Source of the DNA: Agromyces rhizosphaerae
GTDB taxonomy: Bacteria; Actinomycetota; Actinomycetes; Actinomycetales; Microbacteriaceae
Length of the DNA stretch: 64,000 nucleotides
Assembly: GCF_027925245.1 (NCBI RefSeq)
Contig: NZ_BSDP01000001.1
Location: 1,984,001 to 2,048,000, forward strand
Reading direction: 5' to 3'
A program made the translations under genes and the position numbers. Of this stretch, positions 24,260 through 32,064 are shown piece after piece; the stretch's first letter is position 1; every line of letters starts with the position of its first letter. Below the pieces are notes generated by a model that saw only the letters and a program-made list of their open reading frames with translations, had not been told where the DNA came from and did no database searches.

Positions 24260-25096
24260 ATGGACGTGATCATCACCGCGGAGGCGCTCGCCGGGGCGCT
24301 CGGCGGGCCGACGCCGCCGGTGCTGCTCGACGTGCGCTGGAGCCTCGCCGAGCCCGACGGTCGGCCTGCGTACCGGGCGGGGCACCTCCCGGGCGCGGTC
24401 TTCGTCGAGCTCGAGACCGAGCTCGCGCGACCCGAGCACGAGCCGGCCGAGGGGCGCCACCCGCTGCCCGACGAAGCGGCGTTCACCGAGTCGATGCGCC
24501 GCTGGGGCATCCGCACGGGCGACGCCGTCGTGGTGTACGACGACCTCGGCAACCAGTCTGCGGCGCGCGCGTGGTGGCTCCTCCGGCACGCCGGTGTGGC
24601 CGACGCGCGCCTGCTCGACGGCGGACTCGCGGCCTGGCGCGCGGCCGGGCTCCCGCTCGAGACGGGCGACGCGGTACCGACGCCCGGCGACGCGACCGCC
24701 CGCTACGGGCACCTGCCGGTGGTCGACATCGACGGGGCCGAGCGGATGCCGCGGAGCGGCGTGCTCCTCGACGCGCGCGCCGCCGCCCGCTATCGCGGCG
24801 AGGTCGAGCCGGTCGATCCGATCGCGGGACACGTGCCCGGCGCGGCATCCGCCCCCACCGCCGGCAACCTCGACGCCGACGGCCGATTCCTCCCGGCCGA
24901 CGCGCTCCGCGCGCGCTACGAGGCCCTCGGCGTCGTTGCCGGGCGCCCCGTCGCCGCGTACTGCGGATCTGGCGTGACCGCGGCGCACGCCGTCGCCGCG
25001 CTGGCGATCGCGGGGTTCGATGCGGCCCTGTACCCCGGCTCGTGGAGCCAGTGGGCGAACACCCCCGGCCGCCCCGTGGAGACCGGCGGGGCGTAG
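24260..25096 (+). CDS. sseA: Sulfurtransferase, tandem rhodanese (thiosulfate/3-mercaptopyruvate type)
   Basis: 278 residues, two rhodanese domains. The N-terminal domain (about 1-135) has VLLDVRWSL, YRAGHLPGAVFVEL and VVVYDD but no active Cys. The C-terminal domain (about 150-278) has LLDARAAARYRGEVEP, GHVPGAASAP and the catalytic loop VAAYCGSGVTAAHA with Cys at about residue 235. The loop CGSGVTA is of the mercaptopyruvate-type. It transfers sulfur from thiosulfate or 3-mercaptopyruvate to cyanide or thiols in the cytoplasm. It converges head-on with vapC, with one base between the stop codons. Confidence 0.9.
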   Translation: MDVIITAEALAGALGGPTPPVLLDVRWSLAEPDGRPAYRAGHLPGAVFVELETELARPEHEPAEGRHPLPDEAAFTESMRRWGIRTGDAVVVYDDLGNQSAARAWWLLRHAGVADARLLDGGLAAWRAAGLPLETGDAVPTPGDATARYGHLPVVDIDGAERMPRSGVLLDARAAARYRGEVEPVDPIAGHVPGAASAPTAGNLDADGRFLPADALRARYEALGVVAGRPVAAYCGSGVTAAHAVAALAIAGFDAALYPGSWSQWANTPGRPVETGGA

Positions 25097-25097
25097 G

Positions 25098-25469
25098 TCA
25101 GCGGATCTGGCGGATGCCCGGGTCGGCGCCCCACGCGGCATCGGCGGTGAGCACGTCCGCGCCGAGGCGGCGGCCGAGCGCGAGGCAGAGGCGATCGGCG
25201 AGCGAGAGGCCCGAGCCGGCGCGCCAGCGCGTCGCGGCATGCTCGGCATCCTCCTGCGTGACCGGCTCGACCCTCGTTCCGTAGCTCTCGAGCAGCGCGC
25301 GGGCAAGCGCCCAGTCGCCGCCGCGACCGGCCACCTTCTGCGCGACCTCCGACCAGTTCGCCGCGCCGACCGCACAGGTGCCGTCGCCGAGCAACTCGGC
25401 CTCGACGACGTCCGCCCCGGGCTCGCCGTGCAGGAACGCGAGCACGGCGGACGCGTCGAGGACGCTCAC
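25098..25469 (-). CDS. vapC: VapC-like PIN-domain toxin
   Basis: 123 residues, a single PIN domain. The acidic Mg2+-binding residues are visible: Asp in MSVLDASAVLAFL, Glu in NWSEVAQKV, Asp in LSLADRLCLAL and Asp in VLTADAAW. The order and spacing match VapC ribonucleases, which cleave tRNA or rRNA when freed from the antitoxin. The GTG start overlaps the antitoxin stop (GTGA), giving tight translational coupling. It is convergent with the rhodanese gene. Confidence 0.9.
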   Translation of the reverse strand: MSVLDASAVLAFLHGEPGADVVEAELLGDGTCAVGAANWSEVAQKVAGRGGDWALARALLESYGTRVEPVTQEDAEHAATRWRAGSGLSLADRLCLALGRRLGADVLTADAAWGADPGIRQIR

Positions 25470-25711
25470 GCCGTGTCTTCCGCGCGTGCTGAGGCCCGCC
25501 GGTCGGCGAGGAGTTCCTCGACGAGGCTCGTCCCGGCGAGCTGCTCGCGCAGCAGCCGCTTCACCTGCTCGCGGGTCGCCAGGACCACGCCCCGATCCGT
25601 CTCGATGAGCAGCAGCGGCGTGCCCTGCTCCCAGCCCTGATGGGCGCGCAGCTCGGCGGGGATCACGAACCGGCCGCGATCACCGAGCGTCGAGTAGTGC
25701 GTGGTCGTCAT
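25466..25711 (-). CDS. vapB: AbrB/MazE-type antitoxin of a VapBC pair
   Basis: 81 residues. The N-terminal swapped-hairpin AbrB/SpoVT fold is recognisable: YSTLGDRGRFVIPAELRAH (about residues 6-24), followed by GTPLLLIETDRGVVLATRE. The C-terminal half (QVKRLLREQLAGTSLVEELLADRRASARAEDTA region) is a charged helix that would cover the toxin active site. It binds its own promoter, which carries three GTACCAC-type half-sites. The ATG at 25711 is immediately downstream of this operator. Confidence 0.88.
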   Translation of the reverse strand: MTTTHYSTLGDRGRFVIPAELRAHQGWEQGTPLLLIETDRGVVLATREQVKRLLREQLAGTSLVEELLADRRASARAEDTA

Positions 25712-25720
25712 GCCGGCACG

Positions 25721-25769
25721 GTACCACCGTCGAGAGTTGAGTGGTACACGCGGGTGCTCTGTACCACTC
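25721..25769. promoter_or_regulatory. Operator with three GTGGTAC half-sites at 20-bp spacing
   Basis: GTACCAC at 25721-25727, GTGGTAC at 25741-25747 and GTACCAC at 25761-25767: three 7-base half-sites in alternating orientation whose starts are exactly 20 bases apart. The outer pair extends to perfect 9-bp arms, GAGTGGTAC (25739-25747) and GTACCACTC (25761-25769). The site begins 10 bases upstream of the antitoxin start. It is most likely the autoregulatory site of the AbrB-type VapB. Confidence 0.75.
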
Positions 25770-25771
25770 CG

Positions 25772-26602
25772 TCACTCGGGACGGCGGCCCACCCCGACGA
25801 GCGTGCCGACGTCGACACGCTCGATCTCGCGCTCGGCGAGCGCCGCGAGGTAGGCGGTGCGCACCTCCTCGACCGTCTCCTCGCCGAGGTCGCCGAAGAG
25901 CGCCCGCATGCCCGTGCCGCGGGCGAAGCCCCAGGCGAGTTCGGGCGTGAGCTCGAGCGTGCGCGGCACCGCGTCGGCGCGCACCTGCACCAGGCCGAGC
26001 CCGGTCATCCACACCGCGAGGGCGCCCGGCGTCGCGGCCGAGCGCATGACCGGCGAGGCGTCGTCGGGGTCGAGGTCGGCGAGCTCGGGCCGGTGCGGAA
26101 GGAGCGCCTCGAACAGCACCTCCGCGAGCGCGTCGATGGCGCCGGGCGCCCACACCGTGAGCCCCACGCGCCCACCGGGCCGTGCGAGTTCGACCAGGTG
26201 CCGCGCACCGGCGCGAGGGTCGTCGAAGAAGAACACGCCGAGCACGCACTGCACGAGGTCGTACCCGTCCTCGTCCCACTCCAGCACGTCGCCGACGTGC
26301 GGATGCAGCTGCGGCAGGTCTCCCCCCGCGCGCGTGACCAGCCGGTCGATCATCGCCCGGGCGGCATCGACCGCGTCGACGTGCCCCTCCGGGCCCACGA
26401 GCTCGGCCGTCGGCAGGGCCGACGCCCCGTCGCCGCAGCACGCGTCGAGCACGCGCTCGCCCGGCATCGGCCTCGTGCGCACGATCGTCGCGGTCGAGAC
26501 CGGTTCCCACAATTGCGGCCCGAGCACCCCGAAATCGTCCGCCGCCTCGGCGAATGACTCGGCGTACGCAGGCGTCGTCGCCGCTTCCCCCATGTGCCCC
26601 AT
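25772..26602 (-). CDS. Class I SAM-dependent methyltransferase
   Basis: 276 residues. SAM-binding motif I is VLDACCGDGASALP (about residues 51-64), motif II VDAVDAARAMIDRL, motif III region GYDLVQCVLGVFFFDD, then ARPGGRVGLTVWAP. The domain order resembles the UbiE/Methyltransf_11/25 group; substrate is unknown. The start may be the ATG at 26602 (MGHMGE) or at 26593 (MGEAAT). It ends three bases from the VapB operator, so its 3' end abuts the toxin-antitoxin promoter. It is divergent from the FKBP lipoprotein. Confidence 0.87.
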   Translation of the reverse strand: MGHMGEAATTPAYAESFAEAADDFGVLGPQLWEPVSTATIVRTRPMPGERVLDACCGDGASALPTAELVGPEGHVDAVDAARAMIDRLVTRAGGDLPQLHPHVGDVLEWDEDGYDLVQCVLGVFFFDDPRAGARHLVELARPGGRVGLTVWAPGAIDALAEVLFEALLPHRPELADLDPDDASPVMRSAATPGALAVWMTGLGLVQVRADAVPRTLELTPELAWGFARGTGMRALFGDLGEETVEEVRTAYLAALAEREIERVDVGTLVGVGRRPE

Positions 26603-26689
26603 TGTGAACCAGCGGCATCCGATTCAGGAATTTGATAGCGGGACGCGCCAGACTGTACGCACACCCACGACGAATCGAGACGCACCTCC

Positions 26690-27646
26690 ATGCATCGCAC
26701 CCTGCGCCGTGCCGCACCCATCGCACTGCTCTCCGCCTCCGCCCTGCTGCTCGCCGGCTGCGCGGCGGCCGACGAGACCGAGCCCGACGCCACGACCGAG
26801 GCCGGCGGGTGCCTCGAGGTCGCCTCCGGCGCCGAGAGCGATTCCGTCACCGTCTCGGGCGACTTCGGCGTGGAGCCCACGACCGAGTTCGACGTGCCGC
26901 TCGACGCCGACGAGCTGCAGCGCACCATCGTCGAGGAGGGCGACGGCGACGCGACCGAGATCGGCGACGCCGTGACCGCCCAGATCAGCGTGTTCTCGGG
27001 GAGCACCGGCGACCTCGCGTTCTCGCAGGAGGCCACGCTGACCGTCGCCGACGCGTCGATCTTCCCGGCGTTCCTCGCCGGCATCGACTGCCTGCCGGTC
27101 GGCACCCGCACCGTCACCATCGCGCCGAGCGACGAGCTCTTCGGCGACGAGGGCAACGCCGACATCGGCATCGCGGGCGGCGACACGGTCGTCATCGTGA
27201 CCGACTTGGTCGACCGCATCGAGCCCGCGGTGCCGCAGGACTGGACCGAGGACGTGCCCGACGTGTCGTTCGACGACGCGGGCGTGCCGACCGTAACCCT
27301 GCCCGACACCGACCCGTCGGACGACCTGCTCATCGCCGTGCTCGAGGAGGGCGACGGCGCCGAGGTCGGCGAGGGCGACACCGTCACCGTGCAGTACCAG
27401 GGCATCAGCTGGGACACCGGCGAGGTCTTCGACCAGAGCTACGGCGGCGACCCGATCAGCTTCAGCACCGCCGGCGTCATCGAGGGCTTCGGCGCCGCGC
27501 TCGTCGGCCAGACCGTCGGCACGCAGCTGATCGTCACCATCCCGCCGCGCTACGCCTACGGCGAGGAGGGCGCCGGCCAGGAGCTCTCGGGCCAGACGCT
27601 CGTCTTCCTGATCGACATCGAGGACACCGCGCCCGCGGCGGGCTGA
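26690..27646 (+). CDS. FKBP-type peptidyl-prolyl isomerase lipoprotein
   Basis: 318 residues. Signal peptide with lipobox ALLLAGC (Cys about residue 24). There are two FKBP-like regions: a degenerate one at about 75-180 (GDAVTAQISVFSG, PAFLAGIDCLPVGTRTVTI) and a well-conserved C-terminal one at about 215-312 (GDTVTVQYQGISWDTGEVFDQSYG, then GFGAALVGQTVGTQLIVTIPP, YAYGEEGAG). The second keeps the aromatic residues of the active site (Tyr, Phe-Asp, Tyr). Outside the membrane it would catalyse proline isomerisation of exported proteins. Homologues in actinobacteria are common. It is followed by a strong hairpin. Confidence 0.92.
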   Translation: MHRTLRRAAPIALLSASALLLAGCAAADETEPDATTEAGGCLEVASGAESDSVTVSGDFGVEPTTEFDVPLDADELQRTIVEEGDGDATEIGDAVTAQISVFSGSTGDLAFSQEATLTVADASIFPAFLAGIDCLPVGTRTVTIAPSDELFGDEGNADIGIAGGDTVVIVTDLVDRIEPAVPQDWTEDVPDVSFDDAGVPTVTLPDTDPSDDLLIAVLEEGDGAEVGEGDTVTVQYQGISWDTGEVFDQSYGGDPISFSTAGVIEGFGAALVGQTVGTQLIVTIPPRYAYGEEGAGQELSGQTLVFLIDIEDTAPAAG

Positions 27647-27661
27647 TCCCGCCCGACGCGA

Positions 27662-27696
27662 CGGAGCCGCCGACCCCGACGGGGTGGGCGGCTCCG
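27662..27696. terminator. Bidirectional terminator hairpin
   Basis: CGGAGCCGCC (27662-27671) and GGCGGCTCCG (27687-27696) are perfect 10-bp arms with an inner ACCCC/GGGGT pairing. It lies between the convergent FKBP lipoprotein and vapC genes. No U-tract is present. Confidence 0.75.
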
Positions 27697-27721
27697 CTCG
27701 TCTGGCGCCTCGAACCGGGTC

Positions 27722-28126
27722 TCAGGCCGTCCAGACCCGCAGGTCGACGTGGGCCGAAGCGTGGACGAAGTCGCGATCGGTGGTGAGGACCACGTGGCCG
27801 TGGCGGATCGCCAACTGGGCGATGAGCGCGTCGATCGTGCCGAGTTGCACCCCACCGCGACGACAGGTGTTGCGGAGTTCCGCGGCGGCGACATGGTCGT
27901 CCCGGTCGGGGTGCAGCATCGGTACGTATGCGAAGCGCTCGATGATCTGCGCGCGTGCCGCCGCTGGGAGGACGCCGTGGAGCAGCTCCTGCAGGATGAC
28001 GCCGGTCGTCGAGACGATCTCCGCTCCCCTGAGTGCGGCGAGCAGCGCGTCGACCTCGGGGACCCGCTCCGGGCGGTCGCGGCGCAGCGCGAGCGACCAG
28101 ACGCTCGTGTCGACCAGCAGGGCCAT
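27722..28126 (-). CDS. vapC: VapC-like PIN-domain toxin (second pair)
   Basis: 134 residues. PIN acidic residues: Asp in LLVDTSVWSLAL, Glu in ILQELLHG, Asp in GTIDALIAQLA and Asp in LTTDRDF. The pattern VDTSVWSLALRRD is characteristic of VapC ribonucleases paired with ribbon-helix-helix antitoxins. Its ATG overlaps the vapB stop by one base (TGATG), so the two are translationally coupled. It is unrelated in detail to the VapC at 25098. Confidence 0.93.
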   Translation of the reverse strand: MALLVDTSVWSLALRRDRPERVPEVDALLAALRGAEIVSTTGVILQELLHGVLPAAARAQIIERFAYVPMLHPDRDDHVAAAELRNTCRRGGVQLGTIDALIAQLAIRHGHVVLTTDRDFVHASAHVDLRVWTA

Positions 28127-28323
28127 CAGCGGGAGCGCTCGGCCTTGTAGTCGAACTCGAGATCCCATTCGACCGCGCCGATGAGGTCGAGGATGCGCGC
28201 CTGTTCGCGGCGTGCGATGAACTCCTCGAGTGCCCGGGTCACGGTGGCCTTCTTCGTGTGCTCGCCGCCCACCCGCAACGCGTGGTCGAGCAGTTCGGGG
28301 TCGATCGCCAGGTTCGTCGCCAT
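28126..28323 (-). CDS. vapB: VapB-type ribbon-helix-helix antitoxin
   Basis: 65 residues: MATNLAIDPELLDHALRVGG then TKKATVTRALEEFIARREQ, a textbook VapB RHH N-terminus, and a C-terminal toxin-binding tail (LIGAVEWDLEFDYKAERSR). The ATG at 28323 has GAGG at proper spacing. Longer in-frame starts (28329, 28359) would run into the operator. It represses its own promoter in the family model. Confidence 0.92.
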   Translation of the reverse strand: MATNLAIDPELLDHALRVGGEHTKKATVTRALEEFIARREQARILDLIGAVEWDLEFDYKAERSR

Positions 28324-28346
28324 GTGCATCACCTCGCACACGAGTC

Positions 28347-28364
28347 TACACATGGTCATGTGTA
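28347..28364. promoter_or_regulatory. VapB operator palindrome
   Basis: TACACATG-GT-CATGTGTA is a perfect 8-2-8 inverted repeat, 23 bases upstream of the vapB start codon. Position and symmetry fit RHH-antitoxin autoregulation. Confidence 0.75.
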
Positions 28365-28407
28365 AGACCGAGCCGGGTGACGTCTCGGCGCGGGCGGAGG
28401 CCCGATC

Positions 28408-28992
28408 TCAGACGATGGCGTCGGCGGATGCCTCGGCCGGCGCCCGAACCGGCTCGGGTCGCGCGAGCCCGCGCACGACGCCGGTGTGCTCGAGGCGCGC
28501 GGCGATGAACCGTCCGAGCCAGGTCGCGGCGACCGCGCTCACGACGAGCAGTACGACGAAGACGACCTGCACGGCGGGCGCGAAGTCGATCACGCCGAGG
28601 CTGCGCATCGACACGGTCGAGTAGAGCGCGGCGAACGCGCCGGCGCCGACGTAGAAGACCCACGGCTTCCAGTAGCGGTAGAGGCTCACGAGGAACGGGA
28701 CCTCCAGCGCGATGCCGATCATGAGGCACGTGACCACGGCCGAGAACCCGTAGGGCGTGAACGGCACGTTGACGAGCCCGGCGATGAGCGCGGTGAGCAC
28801 GCCCACGCCGGGGCGGCGCAGCAGCGCGAGCGCGATCACGAACGGCAGCAGGTAGAGGCCCACGCCCGCCGCGTAGGCGAGCGGCACGACCTTCGCGAGT
28901 GCGGCGGCGGCGTTGTTGACGGGGATGAGCAGCAGGCCGCCGGCCGCGCCGATCGCGGCGCAGGTCATCAGCAGGCGGGTCGTGAAGCGCAT
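28408..28992 (-). CDS. ECF transporter substrate-binding (S) component, YkoE-like
   Basis: 194 residues, about six membrane helices. Start MRFTTRLLMTCAAIGAAGG with AGGAG five bases before the ATG. The conserved C-terminal phrase LEHTGVVRGLARP resembles the end of Bacillus YkoE, the S-component linked to thiamine/hydroxymethylpyrimidine uptake; helix motifs PLAYAAGVGLYLLPFVIALAL and PFTPYGFSAVVTC also fit. It is the third gene of the A-T-S operon on the minus strand. The iron box upstream of the operon argues that the substrate could instead be an iron-related compound. Substrate is therefore open. Confidence 0.8.
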   Translation of the reverse strand: MRFTTRLLMTCAAIGAAGGLLLIPVNNAAAALAKVVPLAYAAGVGLYLLPFVIALALLRRPGVGVLTALIAGLVNVPFTPYGFSAVVTCLMIGIALEVPFLVSLYRYWKPWVFYVGAGAFAALYSTVSMRSLGVIDFAPAVQVVFVVLLVVSAVAATWLGRFIAARLEHTGVVRGLARPEPVRAPAEASADAIV

Positions 28993-29031
28993 GGGTCTCC
29001 TGGGGTGTGGGGTGGGTCGAACGGAACGAGG

Positions 29032-29997
29032 TCAGGCGGTGATCTCGGAGCGGCTGGGCGTCAGCGTGCCGAGACCCGACGAGATGCCCCACCAGTACAG
29101 GGCGATCGCGACGGCCCAGAATGCGACGACGAACACGGTGTCGCGTGCGCGCCACGGCACGAGGTAGCGCTCCGTGCGGGTGGGGTGCGCGCCGAACGCG
29201 CGGGCGTCCATCGCCAGGGCGACGCGCTCGGCGTGGCGGATGGCGCTCGCGAGCAGCGGCACGGCGTAGCCGATCGTGCGTCGCACCGCGGCGACCGGCC
29301 CGCGCCCGGCATCCGTGCCCCGCACCCGATGCGCCTGGCGGATCACCTCGAGCTCGTGGCCGAACCGGGGAACGAACCGGAACGCGGCCAGCGCGGTGTA
29401 GCCGATGCGGTACGGCACGCGCAGCTGCTGCACCATCGAGCGCACGAGCTCGGGCCCCGACGTCGTGAGGCCCGACAGCAGCGCGAGGGCGAGCAGCGCG
29501 GCGATGCGCAGCGACGTGGCGAGGCCGACCAGGTAGGCGGCGAGCGTGAACCGCCAGTCGCCGATCTCGAGCAGCACGACGGATGCCGCGGGCGAGCCCT
29601 GGTCGATGCGCGACGCGTCGACCCAGAGGCCGAAGCTCACGCCCATCAGGGCGATCACCACCGGCAGCCCGACCACGAGCGCGGCGGTGAGCCGGCCGCT
29701 GAGGCGCGCGCCCACGAGCAGGAGCACCACGACGAGCACGATGAACGCGAGCGGGATCGCGATGCCGCGCGTGAAGATGATGAGCAGCATCACCGGCAGG
29801 GGGGCGGCGACCTTCGCGAGCGGGTTGAGGTGGTGCAGGAAGCGCCACGCCGGCGCGGGCGGCTTCGGAGCGAACGGGTCGATGCGCACGCCCTCGCCGC
29901 GGCCGCGGCGACCCGCCGAGGCGGTGCCGAGCCCGTCGTCGTGGCCGGGGGCGACCGACGCTGCGGTGCCCGCCGGGTTCGTCGAGGGCGCGCTCAT
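29032..29997 (-). CDS. ECF transporter transmembrane (T) component
   Basis: 321 residues. EcfT features are present: NPLAKVAAPLPVMLLIIFTRG near residues 57-77, five or six helices, and the coupling motifs with Ala-Arg-Gly type signatures, IRQAHRVRG (about 238) and AMDARAFGAHPTR (about 272). These bind the ATPase grooves. Its ATG overlaps the stop of the ATPase gene (ATGA). The N-terminal 50 residues are Gly/Ala-rich and look disordered. The S component follows after 39 bases. Confidence 0.9.
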   Translation of the reverse strand: MSAPSTNPAGTAASVAPGHDDGLGTASAGRRGRGEGVRIDPFAPKPPAPAWRFLHHLNPLAKVAAPLPVMLLIIFTRGIAIPLAFIVLVVVLLLVGARLSGRLTAALVVGLPVVIALMGVSFGLWVDASRIDQGSPAASVVLLEIGDWRFTLAAYLVGLATSLRIAALLALALLSGLTTSGPELVRSMVQQLRVPYRIGYTALAAFRFVPRFGHELEVIRQAHRVRGTDAGRGPVAAVRRTIGYAVPLLASAIRHAERVALAMDARAFGAHPTRTERYLVPWRARDTVFVVAFWAVAIALYWWGISSGLGTLTPSRSEITA

Positions 29998-31856
29998 CGG
30001 TTCGCCCCGATGCGGTCGGATGCCCCGGAGCCGGCCGTGTCGCCCGTCGCCGGCGTGCCCTGCTGGCCGGCCCCGCCGCGCCGTGCGCTCGCCGCCCGCC
30101 CGGGAGCGGCCACCGGCAGCTGCGCGATGCGGCTCACACCGTGCCAGTCGGGGTGGCGGGTCAGCGCGCGGGTCGCGCGCGCGAGCGGCGGGTGCCGCAG
30201 CCCGGCCTCGTCGATGAGCGGACCGGCGAGCACGGCGCCCGTCGGACCGTGCCCGAGGATGCGCCCGTCGCGCATGACCGCCACCCGCGTGGCGTAGTCG
30301 GCGACGAGCTGCAGGTCGTGGGTGACCACGATGACCGTGGTGCCGACGGCGTTCAGGTCGGCGAGCATGCCGAGCAGCTCGGCGGCGCGCTCCCGGTCCT
30401 GGCCGAAGGTGGGCTCGTCGAGGGCGAGCACCGGCGCCCCGGCGATGAGCGCGGTGCCGACCGAGAGGCGGCGCTTCTGCCCGCCCGACAGCAGGAACGG
30501 ATGCTGCTCGCGGTGCTCCGCGAGTCCGAACCGCTCGAGCATCTCGTCGACGCGCGGCGCGCGCTCCTCCTCGGGCACGCCCTGCACGCGCAGCCCGTGG
30601 TCGAGCTCGTCGGCCGCCGTGTGGGCGAGGAACTGGTGCTCGGGGTTCTGGAAGACGAAACCGATGCTGCGGGCGAGCGTGCGCGCATCGGTGCGCGCGG
30701 GGTCGAGTCCGAGCACGTCGACGGTGCCCTGCGGCGGCACGACGACGCCGGCGAGGGCCTGCAGCAGCGTGGTCTTGCCCGCGCCGTTGGTGCCGACGAT
30801 CGCGAGGAACTCGCCGCGCTCGACGTCGAGCGACACGTCGTGCACGACGACGGGGCCGCGCCTGCCGCCCCGGCGCACGTCGAGTCCGCGTGCGCGGATG
30901 GCGGGGCCGTCGGACGCCGCGGTGCGGGCGGCGACCTGCGGGCGCGGGTCGCGCGTCGAGGCGCGCACCGGCGCGGCATCCGTCAGCGGTGCGGGAAGCT
31001 CGGGCACCGCGTCGAGGGCGGCGGCCAGCTCCGCGGGGGTCAGTGGGAGCGGGTCGATGGGCACGCCCGCGTCGGCGAGGCGGATCGCCGCGAGCGTGGA
31101 GACCGGCAGCCACACGCCGTGGTCGAGCAGTTCGCGCGCCCGCCCGGCGAGCACCTCGCGTGCGGGTCCGTCAACGACGACGTGCCCGTCGGCGTCGAGC
31201 ACGACGACCCGGTCGATCAGGTCGACCGCCTGGTCGAGGTTGTGCTCGACGAGCACGATGGCGTGCCGGTCGTCGCGCGCGAGCTCGCGCAGCACGGCGT
31301 AGACCTCGTCGATGCCGGCCGGGTCGAGGTTCGCGGTCGGCTCGTCGAGCACGAGCACGGGGCTCGCCATCGCGAGCGCGCACGCGATCGCGAGGCGCTG
31401 CCGGCCCCCGCCCGAGAGGCGGTCGGGGTTCTCGCTGCGCCGCTCCCAGAGCCCGACGCGTCGCAGCGCCCGCTCGCCGCGGGCGAGCACCTCGTCGGCG
31501 GGCAGCAGCTGGTTCTCGGGGCCGAAGCACACCTCGTCGAGCAGGGTGCCGGTGACGACCTGGGCGTCCGGGTCCTGGAACACCATCGCGACGTGCGCGC
31601 TCAGCGCACCCACCGGGTGCTCGGCGGTGTCGAGCCCGGCGACGCGCACCGTGCCCTCGAGGGTCGCTGGCACCGCGTGCGGCACGAGCCCGTCGAGCGC
31701 GAGGGCGAGCGTCGACTTGCCGCATCCGCTCGGCCCCAGGATGAGCACGACCTCGCCCGGCGCGACCTCGAAGGAGACGTCGTCCGGCGTCGCGCGGGCC
31801 GCGCCGTCGTGCCGGATGGACACGCGGTCGAGGTGCAGCAGAGGCGTCTGGGTCAT
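29994..31856 (-). CDS. ECF transporter ATPase, two fused ABC domains
   Basis: 620 residues. Domain 1 (about 1-250): Walker A GPSGCGKST, Q-loop FQDPDAQVV, signature RLSGGGRQRLA, Walker B VLVLDEPT. Domain 2 (about 320-540): Walker A GTNGAGKTT, FQNPEHQFL, signature LLSGGQKRRLS, Walker B VLALDEPT. The FQDP/FQNP Q-loops are typical of EcfA. It is the energising subunit of one membrane transporter with the T and S proteins. The C-terminal 60 residues are low-complexity. A DtxR/IdeR-like box overlaps a -10 (TAGGCT) 31-49 bases upstream of the ATG, predicting repression by iron. Confidence 0.92.
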   Translation of the reverse strand: MTQTPLLHLDRVSIRHDGAARATPDDVSFEVAPGEVVLILGPSGCGKSTLALALDGLVPHAVPATLEGTVRVAGLDTAEHPVGALSAHVAMVFQDPDAQVVTGTLLDEVCFGPENQLLPADEVLARGERALRRVGLWERRSENPDRLSGGGRQRLAIACALAMASPVLVLDEPTANLDPAGIDEVYAVLRELARDDRHAIVLVEHNLDQAVDLIDRVVVLDADGHVVVDGPAREVLAGRARELLDHGVWLPVSTLAAIRLADAGVPIDPLPLTPAELAAALDAVPELPAPLTDAAPVRASTRDPRPQVAARTAASDGPAIRARGLDVRRGGRRGPVVVHDVSLDVERGEFLAIVGTNGAGKTTLLQALAGVVVPPQGTVDVLGLDPARTDARTLARSIGFVFQNPEHQFLAHTAADELDHGLRVQGVPEEERAPRVDEMLERFGLAEHREQHPFLLSGGQKRRLSVGTALIAGAPVLALDEPTFGQDRERAAELLGMLADLNAVGTTVIVVTHDLQLVADYATRVAVMRDGRILGHGPTGAVLAGPLIDEAGLRHPPLARATRALTRHPDWHGVSRIAQLPVAAPGRAASARRGGAGQQGTPATGDTAGSGASDRIGANR

Positions 31857-31886
31857 GGGCTCGCGGACGGTGAGGGCGGATGCAGC

Positions 31887-31905
31887 TTAGGCCAGCCTAA
31901 CCTCA
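31887..31905. promoter_or_regulatory. DtxR/IdeR-type iron box in the ECF operon promoter
   Basis: Plus-strand TTAGGCCAGCCTAACCTCA aligns to the iron-box consensus TTAGGTTAGSCTAACCTAA at 16 of 19 positions. On the minus strand it contains TAGGCT, a good -10, so a repressor bound here would block transcription of the ECF genes. The family knowledge (DtxR-Fe2+ repression) is established; its use here is inferred. Confidence 0.72.
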
Positions 31906-32064
31906 CGCGGCCCGGATCCCAACGGCGTGACGTCACCCCGCCGCGGCCGAAGTACACAGGTGTCATTCGGATTCCACTCAGCGGGAATGCACGTTGCCGT
32001 CGCAGCGTTGTACGAGTGCTACGCGCGATTTCCCCTGCCCCGCGCGTGGTGAAGGGAGGGCACC

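Noticed and set aside
24244..24260. Earlier ATG codons for the rhodanese gene (24244, 24252)
   Set aside because: They are out of frame with the sulfurtransferase sequence.
25098..28364. Genomic island with two toxin-antitoxin pairs
   Set aside because: No integrase, tRNA or direct repeats; composition looks like the neighbours.
31857..32064. TPP or other riboswitch upstream of the ECF operon
   Set aside because: No conserved TPP-riboswitch core (CTGAGA and ACCTGAT-type segments) on the minus strand, and the leader is only about 30 bases if the -10 is right.
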